DNA from: Cytidiella melzeri
Taxonomy: Eukaryota > Basidiomycota > Agaricomycetes > Polyporales > Irpicaceae
Direction: 5' to 3'
NCBI GenBank assembly: GCA_022592445.1
Contig: JABYQR010000106.1
Coordinates: 57,672-121,671, forward strand
Length of the DNA: 64,000 nt
The stretch's first letter is position 1, and each line of letters begins with the position of its first letter. A model generated the notes under the pieces. That model worked only from the letters and a program-made list of their open reading frames with translations, ran no database searches and was not told the DNA's origin. Positions 12,538-25,450 of this stretch are shown piece after piece. The position numbers and the translations under genes were made by a program.

Positions 12538-13801
12538 CTACGAGAATGCTAGACATAGCCATTCGACTGACTGATCGCGACCGTTCCACGCCTTTCGAGC
12601 CGAGCCGTCACTCTTCCAATTCAGAGCGTCCTCTCCGCCGTCTAAAAATAAGGGCTCAAAAGAACTGGACGCCTCCCCCTGCTGCGCTCGTTCTTTCCCT
12701 TTTCCTCCCGTCGGAGATGCATGTTCCGGCGCGTTGTTTGGAGGCTCTAGCATATTGGCAAGGGATTTGACGTGGCTTGATATTATCTCATCTGCAAATC
12801 GGTTCGGAGCGAAGGGACAAGAAGACTTCTGCCTAGGCTGCTTCGGAGGCGTCTCAGGCAAAAGAGAGCGACATAACGGACATTCCAGAATCTCGTGCCA
12901 TGAACCGCAATCTTGATGAAGGTGGGTGAAGAACCACTGTAAGAGGCACATGGCACAAAACGTGTGCCCACATTGGCTAGGGGTAAGGAAATAAGGACAA
13001 GCCCTGCGGAAGAAGAGTCATGGATGTGACAGCAAGTTGGACGGACAAAATACTTACATGACTTCGAAGCAGCTAGAGTAAAATGGAAATCAGTGCAGGT
13101 TCTGCATATGCAATCGACACTCACAGAGAGCACGAATACGACTCTTCCATGGTCTTCAATGCTTCGGCAGCGCGTTGTCCCAGGGTGATGGCCGCAAGAC
13201 TTTTCTCCTCCTCTGCCTTTGCAGCAATTCGCTCTGCCAGTTCCTTCTCGCGTTTGTAAATCAGATCAAGTTTTGCAGCCACATCGCTCTCAATCGAAGT
13301 TTCTGACCGATCACGTTTTCGTTTCAGAGACCTACGGTCTTTATGGGCGTCGACAGTATCTGTGCTGTGAGTGGCCGTTCTTGGTAAATTTTGCAAAAGA
13401 AGCGCCTGGTCCCTGCTAGTTGTTTGCGGATTCTGGGACGGTGGAGGATTCGCGACAGAGGGAGCTATCTGTTCTATAGTGCTCTCCGATTGAAGTGTCG
13501 TAAGTGAGCTTGTGGTCTTTGCTAGTTTCGACGGCGAACTTGCGGCCCCTTTAGCTCGCGGTCGACTACTACGGCTGGGGGTGGCCTTTGGCAGCGCGCG
13601 CGAGGCAGCCTTCTGCGTCGTCTGTCTCTGCTTTTTAGGAGCTAAAAGCAGTTTGAGTAACAGATTTGACGTCGAGAGAGGTATTTGGTGCTTACGACGC
13701 GTAGGAGAGCCGTCCAGGATTTCGACCGAATCAGAGGCTCTGGTGCCTTTCTTCGAGCTACTAGTAGATCGCAGGGTCATGCCTGACTTGGTGGACGACA
13801 T
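12538..13801 (-). CDS. RING-finger E3 ubiquitin ligase
   Basis: Four exons (13696-13801, 13125-13641, 13058-13072 and 12538-13003) sum to 367 residues in frame. The ATG at 13801 starts MSSTKSGMTL. The N-terminal half is basic and Ser/Thr/Ala-rich and looks disordered. It is followed by a charged coiled coil (KLDLIYKREKELAERIAAK). The RING finger is CSLC, CGHTFCAMC, then CGSWHE and ECPLCR. It is completed only when a 15-nt microexon, coding FEV and its flanks, is included. The C-terminal tail is acidic and Ser-rich. The RING implies ubiquitin transfer from an E2; the substrate is unknown. The layout resembles fungal proteins with a basic tail followed by a RING. Confidence 0.82.
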
Positions 13802-14200
13802 TGTGACACAGTAACGATCTTTTCTGTGCGTCGCAAAACGTGTGTGCGTGATAAAGCGAGCGAATACGTAGGCGACCTGCAGTGGTGGCTTTGAAGGGGA
13901 TTGTACAGGATAGGTCGAACTTCTCGGCGCGTGCCAAGAAGGCGCGATCACGTGCCCACAAATAACTAGAGGTTGGCACTGGGCAGACAAGGCATCCGTA
14001 TAACTCCATCCAAGCACAATTTCGACTATAAATCAAGAGTAAAACACACAGCTACTTCCGTGGGTATAACTATGTCATATAATTCTCTCGTTACGATCAT
14101 TCACAGCAAATCAGCCATGGTGGAATCTAACACGAATAACGCCCCCATATGAAGACAAGCCGCACCATTTGCCTCCAAATAGTCAATTCGCTCAGCCTGA

Positions 14201-16507
14201 TCATACAGCGGAAGTAGCGTTCCGGTAAGGGTCGCACACGTGTGGGTCGTTGTATGCTGAGGGATCCTTGGTGAGGTAGCCTCTCTGAACACCGTCCAGA
14301 TATGACCTGCAGATCCATCAATGAAACCAATCTTCACAAGACAGAGAAAACGAACATACCACTGCCGAGAGAGATCGCCAGCCTGGTCGGAGATTTCTGT
14401 CTTGAAGTTCCAGAACTGCGGGAAATTTGAGCACCCAGCAGTCATAAAATAGGAAACATACTCACAATCCAGCCCTTGCCCTGGCTATATGCGAGCTTCT
14501 GCGCATCTGCCCATTTAACCAAGAACTCATCGGTAGCTGTGAATTGAGTAGGCAACCCCCACTCGCCAAACCATAGTGGGCTATCTCCCAGAACTGCATC
14601 AGCTTCCACGCGTTGCAAGTCTATGAGACGATGAGCAATGCTCGGTGTCGAGCGATTTCAAGTAGTATACGTACTGCATATACTGGTCAAGTACGCATCC
14701 TCAGTAGGATCTGCAACTCCCTGCAATGCTTGTCAGTACGTGGGGGACACTTGCGCATGTAACACGTACACCAAAGCTGTAGTAAAGATGGTTATCGTAA
14801 CCTTGGGGGCCAATGGCAGCATCGGCCGGATTGGGCGGGCTATCATATTGCCAGTTGACGTCCATGAAGCTGCACAACAAGGCAGAGAAATCAGCATACT
14901 TAGCGCATGAAATTTTGGTACACTGTCTCGCGAACCTGGTCACAAGGGGTGTGCGCTGACTATGAACAGGCGCAGAAGACAGCTGAAAGTTGAATATTGT
15001 AGGAATAGCCAGTTCGAGGGCAACCTCTGCAAGGATCGGTGCAGCGTCCTTGAGAACTGACTTGACCTCATCCGTGAAGATATCATTACCAGAGGACGAA
15101 GCTGCGACGTTCAAAGCGAATGTGAAGTTGGCGGTTGAGAGCTTGAACGGTAAAGTTTCGCCAGGGATGGGTATACCGAGGAGGAGCTCTACGGCACGGA
15201 CGGTTTTCACAAAGTTTTGCTGGTCTGCAGGGACCAAGTCAGAAGGAGACGGTCCCCAGCTCGAAATAAAGCTCACAATCGCCGTATCCAGGAGTTTGGC
15301 TTGCGTCCATGATCGGCTCTACATTGTTGATTAGGGATAGCCCAGCGCAGTACGGCTTATACGTACCATTTACAGCTTCAATAGAGAACACAGATCCGAA
15401 ATTGGGGTCCAGATGAGAAAGGGTGGTCATGACCGCCGCCCATACAAGAGCCCGGTGGTAGTTGTATTCAGTCTGCATGCAACAAATCCAATGAGAAGAA
15501 CTACATCGATCAGGGATTCAATGGTACACACATAAAATTCGACATCTTGAGTACATCTAGCGCACATTGGCGGAATAAAGACAGCGTTGGAATGGTTTGG
15601 AAAACGATTCTCAGATTTGCATACCTTCCAGTAAATTGTTGTCCAGCTGTTTGAACACCAGGAAGAGCATGATGATCTAAGATGGCCTGAATTCCAGCCG
15701 CTTTGAGCCAGCTAAGGCCTTGTTGCTAGAAACGTCCAGGTGAGTGGCTGAGCAATGAGAAATCTGTAAGCAGCTTACGAGATACTTTAGGCCGCCTCGA
15801 GGGTAGTATTCAGTGTTCCTATCGACTAAAGCTTCGACAATCCAATAGCCAAGCTTTACAACATTTAGGTATTGCGTAAGGAACAAATAAATGACAAATG
15901 AGACGGAGAGACCGACTGGAACGCGGACGGTGTTGATGCCCAAACTCTTCACTTGCCCAACAATTTCTTGTGTAAACCAAGTAGACCTACGCGTTCGTTT
16001 CGTTCAGTCAATGTCACAGCGAAGGGTGGTCAGACAGAGACAAACCAATGCTTCGCAAACGCTGCATCGACAGTGTCAGGATAAGCTTGAGCGTATGCAC
16101 TTGGTATTGAGCACAAGATAGTCACGAGAAGTCTGAGGTCTGTATGTCACCACGCGAGTGCGATGAGAGCTCACAATTCGCTAGCAATGCACTGTGAGCA
16201 GTCGCTGCAAGATTCACCACCCATGGCAGCCCATTCTATACAACAAGGATCGCTTTGGCAATGTGAGAGATTATGATGGAGAGCCAAGTCATACCTGCAG
16301 GCAGCATCCATGCTTCGAGAACGAGCCTATACGAACAGTCTGTCAGCCTGCGGGGGATGGTTTATAAGTTCGAAAGGAGTCAAATGCACACCATGAACCG
16401 AGATTCACGCCGTAAATTTTGTCGGGCCCGGATATGCTTGGAATGACACCCGCAAGGACAACCGCAGTGCATTGAAGTAGAGCGAGTAGCGAAGGAAAGG
16501 ACTTCAT
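14201..16507 (-). CDS. Secreted glycoside hydrolase family 5 protein
   Basis: Many short exons; ATG at 16507. A signal peptide (MKSFPSLLALLQCTAVVLAG) precedes KIYGVNLGSW. GH5 landmarks in order are SLGINTVRVPVGL; WIVEALVDRNTEYYPRGGLKYL; AILDHHALPGVQ; the acid/base motif AVN/EP, split by an intron near 15,360; and the nucleophile in LWFGEWGLPTQF near 14,560. The end is FWNFKTEIS followed by SYLDGVQRGYLTKDPSAYNDPHVC, stopping at 14,201. Both catalytic glutamates are present, so the enzyme is probably active on a beta-glucan or beta-mannan outside the cell. The subfamily and substrate cannot be fixed by eye. A stop placed after ATSAV gives the natural C-terminus. Confidence 0.83.
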
Positions 16508-18100
16508 CTTGTCGGATGGAGCGTGAGGCCTTGAGGTCCGACAGCCATAGCTTTTATAGCATGTACTGGCAACCGAGCTGGCCAGCTGAGCGACAGGTTC
16601 AAGTCGCTTTCCCGAGCTACTTCCGCGTCTTCACATAACAGGAGACACGTAGAGCGTGGCCGATACATTCTGATGTGCGAGACAGTGGCCTCATGACATG
16701 AGCTATGGCGGCGCACGACATCCAAGAAAGAAAGACACACTGCTACGTTTGCAAGCTTGAGACACGGTCGCCACGATGCATGCGGACGCTGCTCAGGTGT
16801 CCAGAATTTCGAGAAGAATTTTGGGCACTCAGACACTGAAGAACTTTCGTGGTCGGGTAATTCAGCGCGACACGTGTCTATTGGGCGCTTAACACGGTCT
16901 GCAGGCTGGTGAAGCGTTGAGCTTCTGCATGGGCACTGGGCAGAATAGTAGCGAGTTATAGGGGTTTCAGAGCTCAAGAGATGTACTCAATGAATAAATG
17001 TTGAACTCGAATGCTGGAGCAGATGTTCCTCGCTGCTCGCTGCCAGATCACAAGATCAGGACGAAGGACAACGTTGCACGCGGCAGTCATGAACCTTCTA
17101 GTGAAAGACGTTTATGGATCAATATGCAGTATTGTGCTGGCACGGTCCGATGATCAATGTCGAACACTGAATGCCGGTCAAGAGCTGACTTTGCGTGACT
17201 TGACCAGGTGTGGCCACGCAGTACACCTGCTTGTGGAAGTAATCAGCAGATACATCTCATTCAGGCGAAGAGCTTACAACGAGCTGGCGTGAGCAGATGA
17301 GCAGTAAAGGCCATTTGGAGGAAGTATAAACATTTGCTTCTGCGGAGTGGCAGCATCTCTGCGACCGCAAAAATGTAGTGTGTTCATTAGTATTGTTGAC
17401 CGGAGCACACTAATGAATCATCACTGGTGGAGAGAAAGTGAGCGAAGGGACGTGTAAAAGAGGCCGCTCGCTGAGGGGTCCGAGTCACATAGTACTGGAA
17501 GAACAATCTGTTTATCCACGGACCAGAACTTATAACATAAGCTTGATTCCGACCGGTCAAGTCCTTTATACCCCTTCCAGCAACACAACCTCCACGCTGT
17601 GTAATAAGCATTCTTCGAGGTCGATGTATGTAATTGAGACTCGATGCACGACTTTCTTCTACAGTTGCGCCTTCAAGCTAGGGGATGAGTGCATGCGTGC
17701 CAGTGAGTATGCCGCAAATGCAGCCAAGCAATTCTGAAACCGAAGCGTTGGTGAAAAGCTGTCTATTGAATGACAATGGCGACTAACCTGAGCTGAGCCT
17801 CCTTAACGACAGTGGTGCCTAAAGCTCGAGTGGAAGGATTATTAAAGCCTCACAAGCCAATGAAGGTTGCACATGCAAGAATCTTTGTCGTTGGTTAGGC
17901 TCGTCCCCAGCTGTTCATGCAGTGTTGGTGGATGATATTGGCGCCTTCTGATTGGAGCGCACACAGAGCGCATCACCGACGTCACGATGTGACTGTGACA
18001 TAACAGGCCCGTGATTCACTTCATCCGACTGAGTCCGTCGTCCGACCTGTTTCTGCACATCCTCTCGTCGTCGTCGCCTACCACAATCACAACCACCGCC
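16508..18100. other. divergent intergenic region
   Basis: About 1.6 kb between the GH5 gene (-) and the SDH anchor gene (+). It should hold both promoters. A 157-codon open frame on the minus strand (16,504-16,977) overlaps the GH5 start in another frame and shows no motif, so I do not call it. Confidence 0.55.
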
Positions 18101-19033
18101 ATGGCCTCAGCAGTCGTCTTGCGGTCGCTCGTTAATAGGAACATTGCGTCTGCTCTCGTACAGAGGTCCGCGCGATCACTCGCCATTCAAGGTGCGTGTT
18201 CCACATGTCTCCGCGCAACTAGCTTCCACAAGTCCTACTACCGGCTCTCTATTCTGAGTTGACTAGCTACTAACGGAAATCACCTTGGATAGTTCGAAGC
18301 GCACACTCAGACACCGCCTATGTTCCAGGAGGACGTAAGTATACGCGACCGTTCTCCGTGACATCCAAGCAATGCTAAACATTCACTTTATTAGCTGTTT
18401 ACAAGGGCACCGTGAACGACCCGACGACTTTCCCTACCCCCAATCGCACACATGGCTCGCATCATTGGGCTTTCGAGCGACTGCTCTCCGCGGCTCTCGT
18501 GCCCATGACCGCTGCCGCTTTCGTCACCAGTGGCTCAGCGTACCCAATTCTTGACGGACTCCTAGGTATAAGCTTGGTTGTGCACAGTCACATTGGAGTG
18601 AGTACAAATGCATTTCTCAAACATCATGCCTCCTGCACCGTCGACACTCGTTCAAACCGCTCTCACACCGCACATCGCTCTTGTCTGCTTCCTCTCGAAG
18701 CGACCTCTTCTCTCTTTGACATAGCCTGTGAAGGGCTTCGATCCATATTTACTGGGTTCGTTGTGGTGTGTGGTCTAGTGTTTACTCACCTGTGTTTGTC
18801 CAGTTTGACACAATCCTTGTCGACTACCTCCACAAGCGTAAATTCCCCATTCTTGGTCCGATCGCTTCTTGGACTCTTCGAGCAACCACAGTTGGTGTAT
18901 TGGTCGGGATTTACCAATTCAACACCAACGATATCGGTGCGTCATTGTCGCTTCTATGCAGCGACACATTCGGGCAAAGCTGACTATCGACGTAGGACTC
19001 ACCGAGCTCGTTGCTAAGGTTTGGGCTGCGTAG
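18101..19033 (+). CDS. SDH4: Succinate dehydrogenase membrane anchor subunit (CybS)
   Basis: Five exons (18101-18191, 18293-18334, 18395-18597, 18804-18936 and 18996-19033) give 168 residues. The start MASAVVLRSLVNRN is an Arg-rich mitochondrial presequence. The mature part has GTVNDPTTFPTPNRTHGSHHW, then ERLLSAALVPMTAAAF (membrane helix 1), DGLLGISLVVHSHIGFD with the haem-region histidines (helix 2), DYLHKRKFP, and ATTVGVLVGIYQFNTNDIGLTE (helix 3). These match the small cytochrome b subunit of complex II. It anchors SdhA/SdhB in the inner mitochondrial membrane and binds haem and ubiquinone. The gene appears intact and is of usual length. Confidence 0.93.
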
Positions 19034-20783
19034 TTGTGGATATCCCCATAGACCAGGAACGTGATAGCAGTAGTGATCCCAGATGTCACAATGTTGCAAG
19101 TTACGCAGGCAGTTGTATTCATATTCAACCCTTTTGTCTTCCGCGTGTGTGTTCGCTGAACTAGCGGCAAGCCTCGGACTTGCTCGTCCGAGTCCTTGTC
19201 TTCGAAACCTAGATGTCATTTTCCGCAGGTATTCTCTTGCCGGTCGCGTAATGTGCCACGTCAATGATACAACAACAAGTATCGTGGGTGAGTGCTATTT
19301 CTGATTACTGAGGCTTGTCCGCTCACAATTAGCACGGCATACTCAACTACGCCTATATCAATGGACCCCACTGTCCCAAGAATCTCAAGTTGCTTTCAGC
19401 TGCGCCTGCCGTTTTGTATACGAGATGCGTTGTAGGCAGAAGCTCGAAACACCACGTATCCTAGACCAGTGGTACAAACACCGCTGGGATCGGAGCTGTT
19501 TAGCAGCGGTGAGTTTTGCTCTCTGTCACAGATTTTGCTTGTCAAACATGCTCGCCTACTAGCGTTTATCGCCACTTAACCTGTGCCGACGGACGACTGT
19601 CCTGTCAATACATTATGTCACAGCGAAGTGATAAGCCAGTAGGACGACAAGTCGATGGTTAGTCTACCTGACCAATTCATGAGATATCACTGACGACTCT
19701 GTTAGTAACGCTGGTCAAGTGAGCCTCGCCGCTCGGCATCGAACGCGTCGGGATGCTTTCTGGTTACAGGATAACTTCCGCTGACGTTGCCTCGGAACGT
19801 GACCCTGTTCACATTGCTGGATAACATCGTATGACCCGCCGCTCAGATCATTTTCACCGACTGCGGCACCCCGCCGAACATCAAAACTAATGCGACGGTT
19901 TCACACGCACGGCCCGTTCAGACTGACCCTTGCAGTCCTGCGTACTGTTACAAATTATCTCTGGCGAAGAAGACTCTGTCTCCTGCTGCATAAAGCCAAA
20001 AGTTGTTGCAATTCAAGAAGCAGCAGTGCGCTCCGATAATCGGGTATTTCAATGCTTTGCACCCAGACATCTGGCGGGAGCATTGCAGATCCACATCGGT
20101 CACTCAACAATGTGACACGTTCCGAGAAGGGACATTTGCGTAGGTGCCTCCTTCGTGAACCGCGCGGATGCTGAGCTCGTAGCCAAGTAGCAACGCCAAA
20201 GCGGTATCCTAGGCCGAACCGACCAAAAACCCGCGCAGTCAGTTCACCCGCTCGCAATACACACTGCACAAGATCAGTGCGTGAGAGCTCGAATGGATGG
20301 AACATATGACGTTGTGGTGGCACGCGTATGCTGCACCCTGAAACCCCTGAGGGATTGTTTCAGCTTGCGTTTGCACACGCGGGTCGAGACGGCGGATCGG
20401 TTGTGGCACGTGGGTTCCTCCGGGATGATTCAGACTCGGGGGCCTTGGCCCCTTCGGTTATATTAGTCGCTGGTACACTAATAGACGTCTAGACAGTGAT
20501 CAAAGAAAAAAAAACCCCACAAGCTGTATTTACATACTTGTTTTGACAAGCAACGTACTCCCGGCTCATGTATATAAAGTTTTCCTGTCGGAAACTGGCT
20601 TTTCTACGGTTGTTACCGGTGAGTGAAATCACATACTGGGTCGCAGTCACAGATCAGACAAAAACTTGACCCTCACCCCGATTTACTGTAAGCCACGGCT
20701 ACTTATAACTCACCACAGTATGTCCGTACTTGACAGCCACCTCCTCGACTACCCCGCTTTTGTCCTTCCCTGGATTCTTTCTG
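19034..20783. other. intergenic, no gene recognised
   Basis: About 1.75 kb between SDH4 and the third Zn2Cys6 gene. It includes a GGGGGCCTTGGCCCCTT hairpin at about 20,439, an A-rich run near 20,505 and a TATA-like TATATAAAG at about 20,572. None of the short frames shows a known motif. Confidence 0.5.
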
Positions 20784-23290
20784 ATGATGCAGTCAGATCC
20801 CGAAGTGGCCAGCACGAGTACCGTACCACCACAACCTGGTCCCTCCACCTTCACAAGAGCCCCGAAGGGTAAAGCCTGTCTCAACTGTCGACGACGCAAA
20901 TTGGTGAGCTCGCTTTATTCAGGATTTCTGTCGTTCTCCTCCTGACTTTTTCTCCCTCTTCATCAATGTGTTGTTCAGAAATGCGACTGTGCTCGGCCGG
21001 TTTGCAGCCAATGCATACGCTATGGACGGGAGCGAGACTGCGAGTACACAGATAAGCACCAGCTCAGTCGGACGGAGATGCTTGAGGAGACCATTGTTAC
21101 GCTGCGAGCACGTGTAAGGGAGCTCGAACATCTTGAGGAAGACCATTCGCCTTTCGCCCCCTTGAGACAGTCACCGCGCTGGAGGGATCATTCGTCTTCA
21201 GGTGGTTCCCGGAGCCCCGGTGAGTGCCGCCCTTTACTTTCAAAATTGATCCTAATCGACACGCTAAATGTCAAAATCATTCAGATCCCTTCGATGCCGT
21301 GCCTACGTACCTAGAGACTCAAACATTGTACGTTTTCATTGCAATCTATCCTTCGATCACCGATGATTGAAAGTTAACCACCAGAGTCCAAGCTTTCCTT
21401 CCGTATTGCACCGACGTCGGCTTTTGTCTCAACATCAACCGCTTCTTGGGGTGGATTTTCTCGCCAATTTCTTCGGTCTCTCCAGCCTCGCGCGAAGCCT
21501 CAACGCGCCAGCCGATTATCTGTAAAGACCGTCGAAACCCTTTGCTGTGGGCCGTATTTGTCTGGGGAGCGACATTCGCCGATAACCCCGATTTGAAGCA
21601 ACACGTCCATTCGTACCTATCTAACGCTCTTCAGTCCCTCTCAATATCACCACCCTCAAGCAACAGCAAGACCCATCATGTAGACGTCCTTCATCGCATA
21701 CAGTCAGAAATTCTCATCGCAAATTATTTTCTTAATTCTGGGCAGTTCGTCGAGGCCAGACAGCACATCTCATCCGCCACGTCCCTTGTCTCGACCTATG
21801 ATCTCCATAAGATCCGTTCTCATCACACTCACGACCCATCGTTGATGTACTCTGTGCCTGGCTCAGAGCCCTCGACCTCGCTACCGCCACCGTTAGATAC
21901 CGTAGAGGAGGGCGAGCGCATAAGCGTGTTCTGGCAGGTCTACATCCTCGACAAAACATGGTCTACCGTGTTAGGAAAGCCCAGTTTCTTAAACGAAGCG
22001 GGTAGTACACATACCTACATTGATACCCCGTGGCCATTAGCTGTTGAACAATACGTCGAGGTGTGCTGCGCGTTAAATCACAGTCTTCAAACGTGCTGAT
22101 ATTATGTCGCAGGGACCAGTCCCGTCAGATTACGGCGTCGCTGGTCGCACTCTGCATCGCTTTCTCTACGAAGCGCAGAACTTTCAGCCACCACGGAGAT
22201 TACCTACGCTAGCCCTACGAGCACAAGCCGCTGCATTGCTGGATCGAGCGTTAGTGCTGTCCTCTTCATGTGCCTTGGGTACGTCCTCTCACTCGGCTAA
22301 CACTCGTAGAAAAGCTCACGCATAAGCTGTCTTGCCTAGACCCCAGACTACGCGCTTTGAATACGACAGAAATCGAGAACCTTGAAGCACTCATCAACAG
22401 GTTTCTTCATTTCCTCGGCACGCTCCGTGACTCTCAGGCTCAGCATTCGGCGGAATGGATGCGGAGCATAACGGTCACTCAATGTCTCACTCGACTCGCC
22501 TCGATGCAGCTATACTTCGCCTGGTTTGAGGAAGACATCAAGAGCGCTTCGAAGGTGATGTGTGGGTGTAAAGCGATTATGGAACTGGTGCAGTACCTGC
22601 CACCACTGCAGTTACGGCACATGGATCCTTTGCTACCGGTAAGTGGTACCTCTTGGTCGAGTCAGCTGTTGGAGAGGGAAAGGCTGACTCGGAGCTTTGC
22701 CCTGGTTGTTCTTTCTGTAGGTGATGTTAACGTCGGTCGCACAAGTGTGTTGCAACGAGCAGCTTCGAATGCGGAACCCCATGATGTACAATCGACAATT
22801 GATCACATGTACCCACCCGTTCTATCTTGAGCAGACAGTAGAGAATGTAGCCAAGTTGCTTACAATTGTTAACGGCGACTCCATACTGTCCGGTGCGCGA
22901 TCTATTGTAGTATTCTCACTCCTGTGTACACTGACACCGTGTGTCGTTGGTAGCACTTCAACACAACACAGTCGAGAGTTATCTCTCAATGCTGGTAGTT
23001 CCGAGCATGAACTCTACGATGAACTTGCCTTTATAATCACACTAATTTGGATACAGTTCTGCGGGCCCTTGTACTGTACTTCATGGGAAATTTGCCAGAA
23101 CATTTCAAAACATTCACAACGGTCAACTGTGTACTTCGGTGTATTTCAAAGTGGCCAATGTCAAAACGGTGTAAGAAAAGCAGAGAAGAGGCAAACACCT
23201 CTGTTGTTGAAACATGATAACCGACATACAAAGCATAAGTATGGAGATTGTCTTTCAGGATGCCTTACAAGGCAGGAGCACCAACACTAA
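20784..23290 (+). CDS. Zn2Cys6 fungal transcription factor (paralogue 3)
   Basis: The in-frame ATG at 20784 starts MMQSDPEVASTST. The zinc cluster CLNC, six residues, C, six, C, SQC, eight, C is followed by a short coiled coil (LEETIVTLRARVRELEHLEE). It lacks the first cluster intron seen in the other two paralogues but keeps the second (after RRRKL). The fungal transcription-factor domain shows VQAFLPYCTDVGFCLNINRFLG, LLWAVFVWGATFA, ERISVFWQVYILDKTW and DTPWPLAVEQY. Later exons hold ALVLSSSC and, after an intron at 22,640-22,720, VMLTSVAQVCCNEQLRMRN. The open frame runs to 23,290 but the family normally ends soon after this block, so the true stop may lie nearer 22.9 kb. It sits directly at the border of the repeat-rich half. 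Confidence 0.8.
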
Positions 23291-23320
23291 TAAACACCAC
23301 GCAGTTTTGGAACAGTGCAA

Positions 23321-23338
23321 AAGGCAGGGGGGGGGGGG
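23321..23338. repeat. poly-G tract at the gene/repeat boundary
   Basis: A run of about ten G separates the Zn2Cys6 gene from the repeat-rich half. Confidence 0.7.
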
Positions 23339-23476
23339 CAACCAAACTTGCAGCTTGAGGCTTAGGTCACCTCTAATCTCTCCCTGACGTGGTTCAGGAC
23401 CTATCACACTTTGAGATTGTCACAATTTGATTTGACATGGCATGTCTCACCCACCTAAACAATAACCCACATGAAT

Positions 23477-23848
23477 TCACTCAATTCCGAGGTCTCGCAG
23501 TGTAGGGACCCTCCCATGGTCCTGCATCATTGTTTTGAAGTACTGGTGCAGGTCCTGTTCGAGTCGAGGTGTATAAATGCTGCTCTGAAGTTGATAATTG
23601 CTGTCAACGAGTTTGTAATTGCTGTCAACGAGTTTGTTCCAAGTTCTTGCAAAATATCGTGGATCTGCGCTGGCTGTGTTCTTCAGTCTTTTTTTTATGA
23701 TCTCCAACTCTTGAGCTTGTCGCAACTTCATCAGTCTCTCTTGTTCCTTCTTTGCGTTTTGAGCCGATTGTGCTTCTTGCAGCTGCTTCAAATGTGCTGT
23801 TAAATCTGCTACCTGCGCTTTTGCCTTTTTCAACGTTTTCCTAGCCAT
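23477..23848 (-). CDS. Small coiled-coil protein, unknown
   Basis: 123-codon open frame starting MARKTLKKAKAQVADLTAHL. The N-terminal two thirds are rich in Lys, Gln, Glu and Ala with a heptad pattern, as in a coiled coil. The C-terminal part reads DPRYFARTWNKLVDSNY and contains an exact duplication of the seven residues KLVDSNY (a 21-bp tandem repeat at about 23,600). I do not recognise a family. It is surrounded by repeats and could be an accessory or leftover transposon ORF. Confidence 0.4.
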   Translation of the reverse strand: MARKTLKKAKAQVADLTAHLKQLQEAQSAQNAKKEQERLMKLRQAQELEIIKKRLKNTASADPRYFARTWNKLVDSNYKLVDSNYQLQSSIYTPRLEQDLHQYFKTMMQDHGRVPTLRDLGIE

Positions 23849-25212
23849 TTGTGGAGATTAATGTCATGAAAGATATGCAGACTGGGAAAGTCACCTTTGA
23901 ACAAACCATCTTTTGAAGATCCGTACCTCTAACTTGGGGTTTCTGGTGAAAGCTGAATCACGGAGGAGTTCTGTATTGCTGTGTGGGATGGCAGACACAG
24001 TTGCCATATGGAATGCACTGGTGATCACAATGGCAAACAAAATGGAAGAGGTTGGAAACCACATGATGCTATGGGAAGGGTGATTTATGGAGATTTTGAA
24101 AGAACAGACAGCTAGCTGTCAGAGCAATCCCAGTATAGTCAGAAAGATCAAGTGCAGCACAGCTGAAGTACCTACCAACCAGTGCTGAGCTAACGAAGCA
24201 ATAAGAAGACCGGTAGTACAATGGAGGATGAGGTACAAGGATGGTGACAAGGGACTTTATACATTGTGTGGTCCTGCAGTGCTGTTGCTATGAACAATGC
24301 ATGTAAATTCCTAGGAGATGTTTGTAAGTGTCTTAAGTTAGCCATGTTAGCATCAAATGTGTCAAGCAACAGCCTCCACCTCCTAACAATTGATGACTTG
24401 GTTACAGTATGTTTTGTGACTCAGTTTGAAGTCAGACGTTGATGTACCTGAAACTGCTGGACATGCGCTTGGCTCAAATGTTGACACAATTTGTGTTGTA
24501 GATGTAAGGCTTTGGTAGCACAAACAGAAAGGGGGCTCAAGAAGAATGAACACAATGTCAAAGAATACATGGGTTTTACAGAGTTTATCAAAATGGATAA
24601 AACAAAAAGAGAACTTCCAAAATGGGTAATCTGCGTGGGATGGCAAGTGGCAGGTGTTCGACTATAATACTTAGACGCGCAACGTACTAGCGCCGTAGTT
24701 ACCGTATTTAAGACTTACACCGATCAATGCAACAATACGCACTTTTGATCCCCAACTCCCACTGTGTGATCTCTCTCAGTCTTACTCTCTCAACACTTTC
24801 CTCTACTTGCATAGCCTTCTAACAGCAGGCAGGGAAAACTGAGAATCACAACATTCTGTGGACAAGCAGTGCTACTTGCTACTTGCTACTTGCAAGCTTT
24901 GTGTTCTTGTTTGTGTTAAACTCAAGTTCTTAGCCACATTTGCATTTGCATCTTGCACTTGAGTACAATTGCTCTTGCCAGCAACATCTCTTTCTCAACT
25001 CTGTTGCTCTCTTGAACACATAGCCTTGCTTTTGGGTAGGGGCACAGCAAGCAGTGTCTCCTGTCTCATCCAGGCCTTTGATTTTATGGAAATCTCATGG
25101 CCTACTACACATCTGTTTCCAGCACATTGAATTGTTTCATCCAGGTAGCTTCAATTTATTATCCCTGTGTCAGGATCAGAGTTAACCTCAACAACAAGCA
25201 AGGGAGTGACAA
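23849..25212. other. repeat-rich, gene-free
   Basis: AT-rich sequence without a recognisable gene. 24,695-24,780 (GTAGTTACCGTATTTAAGAC...) resembles the LTR region just before the copia element at 58,630-58,700 and is probably an old LTR fragment. Three copies of GCTACTTG lie at about 24,873. Confidence 0.4.
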
Positions 25213-25450
25213 CTAGCATTAGCAGGCCCAGCAGGCGGCAGATAAAACATCTGAAGGTTGGATAAAATAGTACATCTTGAGCCAGATTAGTAAGTAAATC
25301 TGATATTGGTGGCAGCTTCACTACATGATTTGTTTTAAAATAGCTTCTTTGATAGGTAGTGTATGGCAAGTTGGTGGTTGATCTTCACTGGAGTGCACAG
25401 TTGTCCAAGAAAGGAACAGGGCTGTGTTGATTGTTCAGAATGCAACAACA
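25213..25450 (-). mobile_element. Helitron 3'-terminal fragment, copy 1
   Basis: Minus-strand end reads GGGCCTGCTAATGCTAG|T. It closely matches the ends at 27,792, 33,710 and 48,677. The following about 230 bp also align by eye with 33,721-33,960 (TGTATGGCAAGTTGGTGGT... against TGTATAGTAAGTTAGTAGT...), so this is a non-autonomous family member. Terminal CTAG followed by T fits the Helitron CTRR rule. Confidence 0.55.

Noticed and set aside
16504..16977. 157-codon minus-strand frame upstream of GH5
   Set aside because: It overlaps the GH5 start in another frame, has no domain, and lies where the GH5 promoter and 5' UTR must be.
20439..20456. GGGGGCCTTGGCCCCTT hairpin as a terminator or regulatory RNA
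   Set aside because: A single short hairpin in a 1.7-kb intergenic region with nothing to tie it to a gene.
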